A stretch of 64,000 nt of DNA. Source: Palsa-851 sp035534435. GTDB taxonomy: Bacteria; Chloroflexota; Dormibacteria; Aeolococcales; Aeolococcaceae. Positions 10,111-17,592 of this stretch are shown here, in pieces (position 1 is the first letter of the stretch; each line of letters begins with the position of its first letter). The position numbers and the translations under genes were made by a program. Under the pieces are notes generated by a model. It worked only from the letters and a program-made list of their open reading frames with translations, did not search any database and was not told the DNA's origin. The stretch spans positions 1 to 64,000 of the forward strand of contig DATLRX010000014.1 of assembly GCA_035534435.1 (NCBI GenBank), given 5' to 3'.

Positions 10111-11912
10111 TCACGAGCGCACCGATACACCGTTTGCCGCAGGTCGTCGCCGATGCGATCGCGGCGGGGGAGGTGATCGAGCGGCCTGCGTCGGTGGTGA
10201 AGGAGCTCGTGGAGAACGCGCTCGACGCCGGCGCGACGCGTATCGACATCAGCATCGAGGGAGGTGGGCTTGTCCGCATCGCGGTGGTCGATGACGGCTC
10301 GGGAATCGCGGCGGCAGACCTGGAGCTCGCGGTCGAGCGACACGCGACCTCGAAAATCGCGGAGGCATCGGACATCGCGCGCGTCGGCAGCCTGGGGTTT
10401 CGCGGCGAGGCGCTTGCGAGCATCGCGGCCGTCTCGGACCTGCGCCTGACCACGCGGACGGCGGCATCCGCCGGCGCCGCGACGCTGCGGATACGCGACG
10501 GCGTCCTCCTGGAGCGCGGCGTTGCCGCGAGCGCGGCCGGCACGCAGGTCGAGGTGCACGAGCTCTTCGCAAGCGCCCCGGCGCGGCTTCGCTTCCTGAA
10601 GTCCGTGGCGACTGAGGCGGCCGCCGCGGTCCGCGTCGCTGCCGATCTCGCGGTCAGTCATCCTGAGGTGTCGTTCACCTGCAGGACCGACGGACGCGTC
10701 GTGGTGCGCACCCCCGGCGGTTCGCTGCGCGATGCGATCCGCGCAACGATCGGCACCCGTGCGGAGCGTGAGCTGCTTGCCGTCGACGCCCCCGGAGCGA
10801 TCGCCGTCAGCGGCGCGATCTCGTCACCGCACGCACATCGCGCGTCGCGAAGCGGCCTGATCCTCATCGTCAATCGACGCCGCGTGCACAACCGAGCGCT
10901 GCTCGCGGCGATTGACGAGTCGTATCGCGGGCTCATCCCGGGCGGACGCCACGGGTTTGGCGTTGTGTGCGTCGACGTGGCGCCGGAGACCCTCGATGTC
11001 AACGTGCATCCCGCCAAGCGCGAGGTCCGCTTCAGCGATGAGCGCGCCGTGTTCACCGCCGTGCAGCGGGCCTGCTGGGCAGCCCTGCGTGCCGCCCCTG
11101 CACTCGGCGCGGGCGGCGAGATCCCGAACGCCTTCGGCCGGCGCCTTGCGCCCGATGCGCCGGCGCTCGGGCTGCATGGGCTCGAGTTCCGGGATGGCGA
11201 AGGCGTCGTCGAGATCGTCGGACGCTCAGAGGCACAGCCATATGGGTTCGGCACGCACGATCGCGGTGCTCCGGCCGTTCCCGCCGGGAGCGCGACCGAG
11301 GACGGCGACGACGCGCTCGCGAGGCTGCCCGCGATGTCGGCGCTCGGGCAGGCTGGGAGCGGCTTCGTCGTTGCAACCGCGGGGGACTCCGTCGTGCTGG
11401 TGGACCCGCACGCCGCGCACGAGAAGATCCTCTACGCGGAGCTTCGCGAACACTGGAGCCGGCAGGGTTCGCAGCCCGCCGGATCGCAGATGCTGCTCAT
11501 GCCCGTGGTGGTCGAATGCGGCGCGGATGCGGCCGCGCGAGTTGCGGACGAACATGACTTCTTCTCGCGCTGTGGCTTCAGCATCGAGCAGTTCGGTCCG
11601 TCGACGGTGCGCTGCACCGCCATCCCGGTCACCGCCGCGGGTGCCGACCCCGACCGGCTCGTCGCCGAGCTGCTCGAGCGTCTCGACCGGCCCGGCGCCG
11701 GACGCGACGAGCGCAACCACCGCCTGGCCGCCCTCGTCGCCTGCCACTCCGCGGTGCGCTTCGGCGATCGGCTCGACATCGATGCCCAGCAGCGGATCCT
11801 CGACCGCCTGGTGGCGACTCCGGGCGGCACCACCTGCCCGCACGGGCGCCCCTCGGTGGTCATCCTCAGCGACCCGGTGCTGCGCCGCGCGTTCCGACGC
11901 CCCGCGCGGTGA
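10107..11912 (+). CDS. mutL: DNA mismatch repair protein MutL
   Basis: GHKL ATPase that links MutS to strand cleavage. The 601-residue product has ENALDAGAT (about residue 36), DDGSGI (about 62) and GFRGEAL (about 98) for ATP binding. A C-terminal dimer domain follows with ALVACHSAVRFGD and CPHGRP (about 576), which are typical of endonuclease-type MutL. The key metal motif DQHA-x2-E-x4-E appears here as DPHAAHEKILYAEL. Gln is replaced by Pro and the second Glu is displaced by one position, so nuclease activity is not assured. It starts at ATG 10107 inside the mutS stop and overlaps miaA by 4 bases. Confidence 0.95.
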   Translation: MITSAPIHRLPQVVADAIAAGEVIERPASVVKELVENALDAGATRIDISIEGGGLVRIAVVDDGSGIAAADLELAVERHATSKIAEASDIARVGSLGFRGEALASIAAVSDLRLTTRTAASAGAATLRIRDGVLLERGVAASAAGTQVEVHELFASAPARLRFLKSVATEAAAAVRVAADLAVSHPEVSFTCRTDGRVVVRTPGGSLRDAIRATIGTRAERELLAVDAPGAIAVSGAISSPHAHRASRSGLILIVNRRRVHNRALLAAIDESYRGLIPGGRHGFGVVCVDVAPETLDVNVHPAKREVRFSDERAVFTAVQRACWAALRAAPALGAGGEIPNAFGRRLAPDAPALGLHGLEFRDGEGVVEIVGRSEAQPYGFGTHDRGAPAVPAGSATEDGDDALARLPAMSALGQAGSGFVVATAGDSVVLVDPHAAHEKILYAELREHWSRQGSQPAGSQMLLMPVVVECGADAAARVADEHDFFSRCGFSIEQFGPSTVRCTAIPVTAAGADPDRLVAELLERLDRPGAGRDERNHRLAALVACHSAVRFGDRLDIDAQQRILDRLVATPGGTTCPHGRPSVVILSDPVLRRAFRRPAR

Positions 11913-12841
11913 CCAGCCCGCTCCTCGTGATCGTCGGGCCCACCTGCACCGGCAAGACGGCGCTCGCGGTGGCGGCGGCCCGGGCGCTTGCCCCGGCGGA
12001 GATCCTCAATGCCGACTCGAGGCAGGTTCGGCGCGGCCTGACCGTTGGGACGTGCGCGCCGACCGCCCGCGAGCTCAAGGGCGTCCGATGCCAGCTGCTC
12101 GACCTCTGCGACCCCGACGCGCCGTTCACCGTCGCGGACTGGCTGACCGCGGCCCGTCGCTGCCTCGAGCGGCTCGACCGCGCCGGAACCCGCGCGGTGG
12201 TCTGCGGCGGCACGGGCCTGTACGTCACCGCGCTCGTCGACGGCTTCGACCTCACCGGCGCTGCGCCCGACCCTGAGCGGCGCGCGGAGCGCACGCAGGC
12301 GGCATCCACACCCGTGGGGCTCGAGTCGCTGGTACGAGAGCTGCAGGCTCGTGACCCTGAGGGTGCGGCGACAATCGACCGGCGCAACCCTCGCCGCGTG
12401 ATCCGCGCCCTCGAGATTCTCGACGCCAGGGGCGGGTCGCTGCGAACCGCTCAGCGCCGCATCGCCGCTCGCGACGCGGTGATGATCGGGCTTGACGTCG
12501 CGCGCCCCCTTCACGCGCAGTGGATCGAACGCCGCACCGCCGCGATGTTCGAGGGTGGCGGGATCCAGACCGAGGTCCGGAGCCTCCTCGACGCAGGGCT
12601 CGACCGCACCGCGGTGGCGAGGTGCGGCATCGGTTACGCCGAAGCGCTCGACCTGATCGAGGGACGGTTGGGCGCCGAGGCGGCGATCCAGGCGGCCATA
12701 CGCCGGACGCTGCGCTACGCGAGAGCGCAGCGGACGTGGTTTCGCCGCGACGCGCGCATCCGCTGGCTCCGGCTCGATCTCATGAGCCCCGATGAGCTCC
12801 TCGCCGAGACGCTCTGCCTCGTCGCCGCCCCGCAGACCTGA
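11909..12841 (+). CDS. miaA: tRNA dimethylallyltransferase
   Basis: Transfers the dimethylallyl group to N6 of A37 in tRNAs that read UNN codons; its product is the substrate of MiaB. The 310-residue protein opens with the P-loop GPTCTGKTAL, then NADSRQVRRGLTVGT and GGTGLYVTALVDG. The family usually has Tyr after the Gln-Val/Ile in DSxQxY; here it is Arg, a mild departure. The GTG start overlaps the mutL stop (GTGA). miaA is the last gene of the block before the lexA promoter. Confidence 0.93.
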   Translation: MTSPLLVIVGPTCTGKTALAVAAARALAPAEILNADSRQVRRGLTVGTCAPTARELKGVRCQLLDLCDPDAPFTVADWLTAARRCLERLDRAGTRAVVCGGTGLYVTALVDGFDLTGAAPDPERRAERTQAASTPVGLESLVRELQARDPEGAATIDRRNPRRVIRALEILDARGGSLRTAQRRIAARDAVMIGLDVARPLHAQWIERRTAAMFEGGGIQTEVRSLLDAGLDRTAVARCGIGYAEALDLIEGRLGAEAAIQAAIRRTLRYARAQRTWFRRDARIRWLRLDLMSPDELLAETLCLVAAPQT

Positions 12842-12851
12842 TTTCATGCCA

Positions 12852-12890
12852 GAACATCCGTTTGCATTTTTGACCATCCCGTGCTACATT
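12852..12890 (+). promoter_or_regulatory. lexA promoter with LexA box
   Basis: GAAC-ATCC-GTTT (12852-12863) matches the Gram-positive SOS box GAAC-N4-GTTC at 7 of its 8 defined bases. It overlaps a weak -35, TTGCAT (12862-12867), 17 bases ahead of the -10 hexamer TACATT (12885-12890). Binding here would block RNA polymerase, so lexA is very probably autoregulated. Confidence 0.75.
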
Positions 12891-12928
12891 CCGGGGCGCC
12901 CAAGCTGGCTGGAGGAAGTTTCAAACCA

Positions 12929-13561
12929 ATGCCTGACTCCCTGAATCCGCGGCAGCGTCAAATCCTCGACTTTCTACGAGATCACAGCCGCGATCATTCC
13001 TATCCGCCGACCGTCCGAGAGATCGGTCGCGCAGTGGGTCTCAGCTCGTCATCGACGGTGCAGAACCACCTGAACACGCTGGAGACCCGCGGGTACATCA
13101 CTCGGGACCCAGCGAAGTCCCGCACCGTGGAGATCGTCGACGCGCAGGAGTCCCGCGTGCCGAGCAACATCGTCAACCTCCCGCTCGTCGGCCGCGTCGC
13201 GGCCGGCACGCCGGTCCTGGCCGTCGAGAACGTCGAGGAGCACCTCAGCGTCGGCACGGAGATCGCGGGCGGCGACGACTCGTACGCGCTCACGGTTCAC
13301 GGCGAGAGCATGATCGACGCCGGCATCCACGACGGCGACATCGTCGTCGTCCGCCCCCGGCGCGATGCCGCAAACGGCACGATCGTCGTCGCTCGCATCG
13401 AGAACGAGACCACCGGCGAGAGCGAGGTCACGGTCAAGCGCTTCTTTCGCGAATCCGGTCGTGTGCGCCTGCAGCCGGAGAACGTGACCATGGAGCCGAT
13501 CTACGCGAAGGACGTGACCCTCGAAGGGGTCGTCGTCGCGGTCATCCGCCTCCTGAAGTAA
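12929..13561 (+). CDS. lexA: SOS repressor LexA
   Basis: Represses SOS genes and is inactivated by RecA-stimulated self-cleavage. The 210-residue product has a winged helix with the recognition segment around residues 28-49 (TVREIGRAVGLSSSSTVQNH) and the Ala-Gly cleavage site in GRVAAGTP (A92-G93). The catalytic Ser127 (HGESMID) and Lys170 (VTVKRFF) are both present. The ATG at 12929 has GGAGGAAG at 12911-12918, a strong ribosome site; the longer upstream open frame runs through the promoter and is not used. It sits about 12 kb from recA in the same block. Confidence 0.97.
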   Translation: MPDSLNPRQRQILDFLRDHSRDHSYPPTVREIGRAVGLSSSSTVQNHLNTLETRGYITRDPAKSRTVEIVDAQESRVPSNIVNLPLVGRVAAGTPVLAVENVEEHLSVGTEIAGGDDSYALTVHGESMIDAGIHDGDIVVVRPRRDAANGTIVVARIENETTGESEVTVKRFFRESGRVRLQPENVTMEPIYAKDVTLEGVVVAVIRLLK

Positions 13562-13603
13562 GCCTCGTCGCATCGGCCCGCTCATCGGTCCGGCACGTCG
13601 GTC

Positions 13604-14083
13604 TCAGCCTTGCGGACCGCTCCCGATGTTCTCGAGCGTGAGGCGAGGAAGCGATCCGAGATACGCATCGAGCGCAGCCGCGAGCTCGGAGCTGGCCTGC
13701 CCGTGCACGGTCACGCGGGTCCCCCCCATGTCGTCGGCCACGGCGCTGATCGCGAGATCAGGACGGTTGTCGAGCAGCAGGGGCACCGCCGGCAGCAATG
13801 CCAGCGGCAGCAGGATGATGAGCACGGGCGTCACCGCGGTGAGGATGAGCACCGCCAGCACGATCGCAAGCCCAAGCAGAACCGCCACGTCGCCGCCGTA
13901 CCTGCGCCGCTGCTGCGGCCGCAGGACCAGGTAGTTCGGTCCGCGCTCGGCCACGGCGATGCCGGGCATGCGTCGGGCGGCGAACTCGCCGAGCACGTCG
14001 TCGGGCGGCTTACCGGTCCGCAGCGAGAACTGATAGGCACGAGTCCGCAGGCGAGTCAGCGATGCGCGCATTGGGTTTCCCAT
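13604..14083 (-). CDS. Membrane protein of unknown function
   Basis: A 159-residue protein that I do not recognise. It has a basic N-terminal part (about 1-65), two adjacent strongly hydrophobic helices in the middle (about 70-110), and a soluble C-terminal tail of about 50 residues that may fold as a small alpha/beta unit. The open frame continues upstream, but the ATG at 14083 avoids overlap with the divergent CtaG-like gene. It is convergent with lexA and about 1 kb from the SOS-regulated LysM gene. Nothing in its upstream region resembles a LexA box, so there is no reason to place it in the SOS regulon. Confidence 0.6.
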   Translation of the reverse strand: MGNPMRASLTRLRTRAYQFSLRTGKPPDDVLGEFAARRMPGIAVAERGPNYLVLRPQQRRRYGGDVAVLLGLAIVLAVLILTAVTPVLIILLPLALLPAVPLLLDNRPDLAISAVADDMGGTRVTVHGQASSELAAALDAYLGSLPRLTLENIGSGPQG

Positions 14084-14119
14084 TTGTACCGCGTCGCGAC
14101 AGCCACGCGTGACGTGCGA

Positions 14120-14125
14120 TAGCCT
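14120..14125 (+). promoter_or_regulatory. -10 hexamer for CtaG-like gene
   Basis: TAGCCT ends 7 bases before the GTG at 14133 and 10 bases before the next in-frame ATG. The layout favours a leaderless start at the GTG. Confidence 0.4.
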
Positions 14126-14132
14126 TGGTACG

Positions 14133-15080
14133 GTGATGGCACGCCCGCCGGCATCCTCGCTGAACCTCGATCCGCTGCTGCTGGGTGTGGTCATCGTGAT
14201 CGTGGGCGGCTGGCTGTGGCTCGCCCGGCGAGGCACGCAGCCCCTCGGCAGCGGGCGCCGATCCGCATTCGCCGTGGCCGTCCTGCTGCTGGTTGCCGTC
14301 TGGATCACGCCGCTGGCGACGCTCGCGCAGCACTACCTACTGGCGGCGCATCTGATCCAGGTGCTCATCGTCATGGGACCCGTCGCGGCGATGCTCCTGC
14401 TCTCGCTGCCTCCGGACGTCCGGATCGCGCGGAACTCCGTCCCAGGGCTCATCCGCCTGGCCGTCCACCCTGTGGTTGCGATCATCGCGCTCAACGCCAC
14501 CTTCATCGCGTGGCATATCTCGCCCACGTACGACGCCGCGCTTGCCAGCTGGTGGCTCTACGACCTCATGGAGGCGAGCCTTCTGCTGGTCTCGCTCTTG
14601 TTCTGGTGGCCGATCGTCAGCCCGTGTTCGGCCCCGGGGCAACGCGTCTCGGGTTTCGCCAAGCTCGGGTACATCGTGCTCGCGACCATCCCGCAGACCT
14701 TCGGCGGGCTGCTTGTGGCGCTGGCGAGTCATGTGCTCTACGCGGGGTACGGCGATGGGCCACGCCTCGTCGGGCTCGATCCGATAACGGATCAGCAGAT
14801 CGCCGGAGCGAGCATCGCGCTCGTCAGCAAGATCGCGTTGCTGTTCGCGTTCTTCGTGGTCTTCATGAACCTCCTCAACGCAGACGGCGACGCTCGCGAG
14901 GAGGACGGCGGCGGCGGTGGCGGGGGAGGCTCGAATCCTCGGGTCGACGCGCCGACACCACGGCCTTCGGGCATCCCGCGCTGGCTCGACGACGTCGGCG
15001 ACGGACGGACGACCGACGAGCCCGCCGTGGTTCCGCGGCCGGTCAGGGTGCCGGTAGGGTCAGGGTCTCGCCCGGCCTGA
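14133..15080 (+). CDS. CtaG-like cytochrome c oxidase assembly protein
   Basis: Multi-spanning membrane protein, 315 residues, resembling the caa3-type oxidase assembly factor CtaG family, which is thought to help copper insertion into aa3/caa3 oxidases. It shows six or seven hydrophobic helices. Conserved-looking elements are AAHLIQVLIVMG, TFIAWHISPTYDAAL, LLFWWPIVSP and QTFGGLLVALASHVLY, with His residues at membrane edges that could bind metal. The C-terminal tail has a run of nine glycines and a Pro/Arg-rich stretch that is probably disordered. No oxidase genes are in the window. Family assignment is from these motifs. Confidence 0.8.
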   Translation: MMARPPASSLNLDPLLLGVVIVIVGGWLWLARRGTQPLGSGRRSAFAVAVLLLVAVWITPLATLAQHYLLAAHLIQVLIVMGPVAAMLLLSLPPDVRIARNSVPGLIRLAVHPVVAIIALNATFIAWHISPTYDAALASWWLYDLMEASLLLVSLLFWWPIVSPCSAPGQRVSGFAKLGYIVLATIPQTFGGLLVALASHVLYAGYGDGPRLVGLDPITDQQIAGASIALVSKIALLFAFFVVFMNLLNADGDAREEDGGGGGGGGSNPRVDAPTPRPSGIPRWLDDVGDGRTTDEPAVVPRPVRVPVGSGSRPA

Positions 15081-15354
15081 GAGCAGCGCTCTCGAGATGG
15101 TTGGCGGATTCGATCTCCGAGATCGCCTGCTCGACGCTGGTGCCGGGGTAGTGGGCTTCCGCGATCCCCCACAGCGTCTGCCCGGCCTGTACGACCACGC
15201 GGTCAGTGTGGCTCGGAGCGCCTGCATACGCGACGCCACCGACGACCACGAGCCCGCCGGCCACCGTGGCCAGGACGATGGCGAGCCGAGCCGGGAGGCT
15301 GCGACGCTGTGGGTGGTTGGAGTAGCGGTGAGGTCCGAGTGTGTCCTGGATCAT
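15043..15354 (-). CDS. LysM membrane protein, YneA-like SOS division inhibitor
   Basis: A 103-residue protein with a short cytoplasmic N terminus, one membrane helix (about 22-44, LAIVLATVAGGLVVVGGVAY) and an extracytoplasmic LysM domain (about 52-101, VVVQAGQTLWGIAEAHYP ... RPGETLTLP). Size and order of parts match Bacillus YneA, the SOS-induced cell-division suppressor encoded next to lexA. Two perfect LexA boxes lie in its promoter (15366-15377 and 15397-15408), which strongly supports the same role. AGGA lies 2 bases before the ATG, close for a ribosome site. Its 3' end overlaps the convergent CtaG-like gene by 38 bases. Function is inferred, not shown. Confidence 0.82.
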   Translation of the reverse strand: MIQDTLGPHRYSNHPQRRSLPARLAIVLATVAGGLVVVGGVAYAGAPSHTDRVVVQAGQTLWGIAEAHYPGTSVEQAISEIESANHLESAALRPGETLTLPAP

Positions 15355-15365
15355 GTTCCTGCACC

Positions 15366-15415
15366 GAACGGATGTTCCATACCACGACGATACAGGGAAC
15401 GGATGTTCGAGTCAA
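15366..15415 (-). promoter_or_regulatory. SOS promoter with two LexA boxes
   Basis: On the minus strand: TTGACT (15415-15410), a 17-base spacer, TATCGT (15392-15387). The spacer contains a perfect box GAAC-ATCC-GTTC (15408-15397), and a second identical box lies at 15377-15366, between the -10 and the start codon. Box centres are 31 bases apart, about three helical turns, so two LexA dimers could bind the same DNA face. Confidence 0.88.
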
Positions 15416-15439
15416 GGACCGGTCGTCACGACCACGGCA

Positions 15440-15469
15440 ACGATCGCCACGGCGACGATCGCCACGGCG
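15440..15469. repeat. Two perfect copies of a 15-bp tandem repeat
   Basis: ACGATCGCCACGGCG occurs twice in tandem, with a partial third unit on the right. It lies between the SOS promoter and the end of the next gene. No function is evident. Confidence 0.6.
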
Positions 15470-15499
15470 ACGAAGGGACCTTTTCGACCGAAGGGCCAA

Positions 15500-15997
15500 C
15501 TAGGTCGCAGGCTGAAGCCACCGCTCCGCATCGCGACGGAATCTTCCGACGTACGCGGCGCCCCACAGCACGCGCTGCCGGTGGAAGGTCACGGTCTTCG
15601 CACCGAGGTCGACCAGTACCGGGAACTCGAACGATGACCAGTGCTTCGGCGGCGGTGTGGCTTCCACCGCAGCGATCAAGCCTGGGTCCGCGTGCGGAAC
15701 CGCCGTCACGGCGACGCACACCCCTGAAGACCCGAGACCGCGACCACCACCGGTGCGCCGCACCGCCGTCTGGAAGCACGCGGCAGAGAATGCGGTGAAG
15801 TTGGCTGCGTCGACCGAGGTGTCGAGCCGAACGATCACGAACGTCGACACCGTGCTGAACATGCTCGCCTGAAAGTTCCGCCGCCCCGCCCAGATGCCCG
15901 CCATCCCGCCATCGACCGCGACGTTGGGCGTGACCTCGAAGCCGTCCGACACGAGGCGCTCCGATACAGTCGCCACGTACTGCTGAGGATCGGACAT
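15500..15997 (-). CDS. Hypothetical protein
   Basis: A 165-residue soluble-looking protein that I do not recognise. It has no signal peptide or membrane helix. The segments MFSTVSTFVIVRLD, SGVCVAVTAVPHADPGLIAAVE and HWSSFEFPVLVDLGAKTV suggest an alpha/beta fold with a hydrophobic core. The ATG at 15997 is preceded by TAGGAT ending 6 bases upstream. It lies upstream of the LysM gene on the same strand, but the strong SOS promoter between them argues that they are transcribed separately. It is divergent from the Nudix gene, 37 bases apart. Confidence 0.65.
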   Translation of the reverse strand: MSDPQQYVATVSERLVSDGFEVTPNVAVDGGMAGIWAGRRNFQASMFSTVSTFVIVRLDTSVDAANFTAFSAACFQTAVRRTGGGRGLGSSGVCVAVTAVPHADPGLIAAVEATPPPKHWSSFEFPVLVDLGAKTVTFHRQRVLWGAAYVGRFRRDAERWLQPAT

Positions 15998-16003
15998 CGC
16001 CGC

Positions 16004-16009
16004 ATCCTA
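16004..16009 (-). promoter_or_regulatory. -10 hexamer for hypothetical gene
   Basis: TAGGAT on the minus strand ends 6 bases before the ATG at 15997, a leaderless layout. Confidence 0.45.
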
Positions 16010-16022
16010 CGCGACAGCACCG

Positions 16023-16028
16023 GATAAT
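16023..16028 (+). promoter_or_regulatory. -10 hexamer for Nudix gene
   Basis: GATAAT ends 6 bases before the GTG at 16035. It faces the divergent TAGGAT of the neighbouring gene only 14 bases away, so the two promoters overlap. Confidence 0.45.
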
Positions 16029-16034
16029 CCTGCG

Positions 16035-16511
16035 GTGGCGCAACGCGCAATCCGGATCCGCTGCGCCGTCCTGATCTGGCGCGACGGCGAGGTGTTGCTC
16101 GTCCGCCACGAGAAGGGCGGTCACTCGTACTGGCTCGTCCCCGGCGGTGGAGTCGATCCGGGCGAAACGCTGGTCGAAGCGGGCGCCCGTGAGCTCCGCG
16201 AGGAGACGGGCTACAACGTCGAGGTGGGCCGGCTCGTCGCGCTCTGTGAGGCGATCGATCCGAACCCCGGAGGGCGGCACATCGTCAACACGGTGTACTC
16301 GGGGACCATTCGCAACGGCGAGCTCGCGGTCGGCGCCAACGACAAGGCGCTGCGCGACGCGAGGTGGCTGCCGGTCGCCGAGCTCGCGACCCTGGAGATG
16401 TACCCGCCGATCGGCGCCGAGCTGCTGGCAGTCATCCGTGAGAACGGCGAGGGTGCGGTGCGTGTGCTCGGCAACACCTGGCGCGACTGGGGCGAGCCCG
16501 AAAGCATCTGA
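16035..16511 (+). CDS. Nudix hydrolase
   Basis: Hydrolase of nucleoside diphosphates linked to another moiety. The 158-residue protein contains a complete Nudix box, with Gly-x5-Glu-x7-Arg-Glu-x2-Glu-Glu-x-Gly (GGVDPGETLVEAGARELREE, then TGY) at about residues 40-62. The rest fits a single-domain enzyme, with LAVGANDKALRDARWLPVAEL typical of ADP-ribose/NUDT-type members. Substrate is not predictable. GTG start with GATAAT 6 bases upstream. It is convergent with the recombinase gene, 9 bases away. Confidence 0.9.
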   Translation: MAQRAIRIRCAVLIWRDGEVLLVRHEKGGHSYWLVPGGGVDPGETLVEAGARELREETGYNVEVGRLVALCEAIDPNPGGRHIVNTVYSGTIRNGELAVGANDKALRDARWLPVAELATLEMYPPIGAELLAVIRENGEGAVRVLGNTWRDWGEPESI

Positions 16512-16520
16512 GCGTCGCGC

Positions 16521-17570
16521 TCAGGACCGGGCCGCCACCTCGTCGAGGTAATCGCCGAGGCGTTGGTACGCGGCGCGCTTGCGCCGGTCGGTGATCTCCG
16601 TGTACACCTTGAGCGTCTCGAGGGTGGCGTGGCCCAGGACCTCCTGGACGAGGCGCACGTCGCCGTCGGTCGCCTCGAGCAGCGTCGTCGCCGCCGTGTG
16701 ACGCGCGGCGTGGGGACTGCGCAGATCGCTGAACAGGTCGAACATCGCCGGGTCGGCGCCCATGCGCCGTCGCAGTGCCGTCAGCGCCCGCCGCGCCCCG
16801 TCGGTCGTCAGTCGGTTGTGCGGCAGCGCCCGGCCATGCGGGACGTCGGCGCGCGCGACACTGATGAAGAGGGCGGGGGAGGGATCCGGCCCGCGCATGC
16901 GAAGGTAGTCCTCGACCGCGGCAAACGCATCATCCGTGCAGTACACCGTTCTGTATTTGCCACCCTTGCCAAGAACACGGAAGCCCTCGCGGTGGATGTC
17001 ACCGCGGTCCAGGCCGCAGGCTTCGGCGATCCTGCAGCCGGTGCTCAGCAGGAGGTGGATCAGCGCCCGGTCGCGCCGGTCGCGCAGCGTCTCGTTCGGA
17101 AGCGCGGCGAGCAGTCGCGGCACGTGATCCGTCGGTACCGGATGCGGATCGCCGACCACGTAGCGAGGCACGGTGACCTGCCGGCTCAGCTCAGCGGCAA
17201 CCCAGCCCTCGTCGTACGCGTACCCGAGGAACCGGCGCAGCGCGACGAGCGCACGAGCGCGTGACCGCGGGTTCGGCAGGACGTCCGCAAGCTCGATCTG
17301 ATAGCGACGCAGGACCGGGCGATCCACCCCCGCCAGCAGGTCGTCGCCAAGCGGCCGCGTGCGCATGAAGGCGACGAACTTCGCGAGATCCTGGCGGTAC
17401 GCGCGAACCGTTGTGGCGGGCCGGTTGCGCTGGACGCGCAGCCAGTCGAGGAACTGCTCGACCTGGTCTGGCAGCGAGTCCGACGGCCCGGGGACGTTCG
17501 GGGCCCAGGAGGGCCCGCGGCGCGCGTGGGGCGCTGTCGGCCGACGGGTGGGGAGGACGCGAGCTGCCAC
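16521..17570 (-). CDS. Tyrosine recombinase (XerC/D-like integrase)
   Basis: Site-specific recombinase, 349 residues. An N-terminal SAM-like core-binding domain (VEQFLDWLRVQRNRPATTVR) is followed by a catalytic domain with every expected residue: Arg in STGCRIAEACGL, Lys in LGKGGKYRTV, His-x2-Arg in PHAARHTAAT, His in LGHATLE and the nucleophile Tyr in LKVYTEI. It is therefore probably active. It could be a chromosomal XerC/D or a mobile-element integrase. Its promoter hexamer GATAAT lies inside a 15-bp repeat, the second copy of which lies 1 kb away beyond an adenylyltransferase gene, which favours a mobile role. The first 30 residues are Arg/Pro-rich and may not all be translated. Confidence 0.9.
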   Translation of the reverse strand: MAARVLPTRRPTAPHARRGPSWAPNVPGPSDSLPDQVEQFLDWLRVQRNRPATTVRAYRQDLAKFVAFMRTRPLGDDLLAGVDRPVLRRYQIELADVLPNPRSRARALVALRRFLGYAYDEGWVAAELSRQVTVPRYVVGDPHPVPTDHVPRLLAALPNETLRDRRDRALIHLLLSTGCRIAEACGLDRGDIHREGFRVLGKGGKYRTVYCTDDAFAAVEDYLRMRGPDPSPALFISVARADVPHGRALPHNRLTTDGARRALTALRRRMGADPAMFDLFSDLRSPHAARHTAATTLLEATDGDVRLVQEVLGHATLETLKVYTEITDRRKRAAYQRLGDYLDEVAARS

Positions 17571-17577
17571 GCTCCGT

Positions 17578-17592
17578 ATTATCAGGAGCTTG
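17578..17592. repeat. 15-bp direct repeat, copy 1
   Basis: ATTATCAGGAGCTTG. On the minus strand it contains the last two codons and the stop of the adenylyltransferase gene followed by GATAAT, which ends 7 bases before the integrase GTG at 17570. An identical copy lies at 18586-18600. Confidence 0.75.

Noticed and set aside
12870..12875. TTGACC as -35 of lexA
   Set aside because: Only 9 bases separate it from TACATT; the weaker TTGCAT at 12862-12867 has the correct 17-base spacing.
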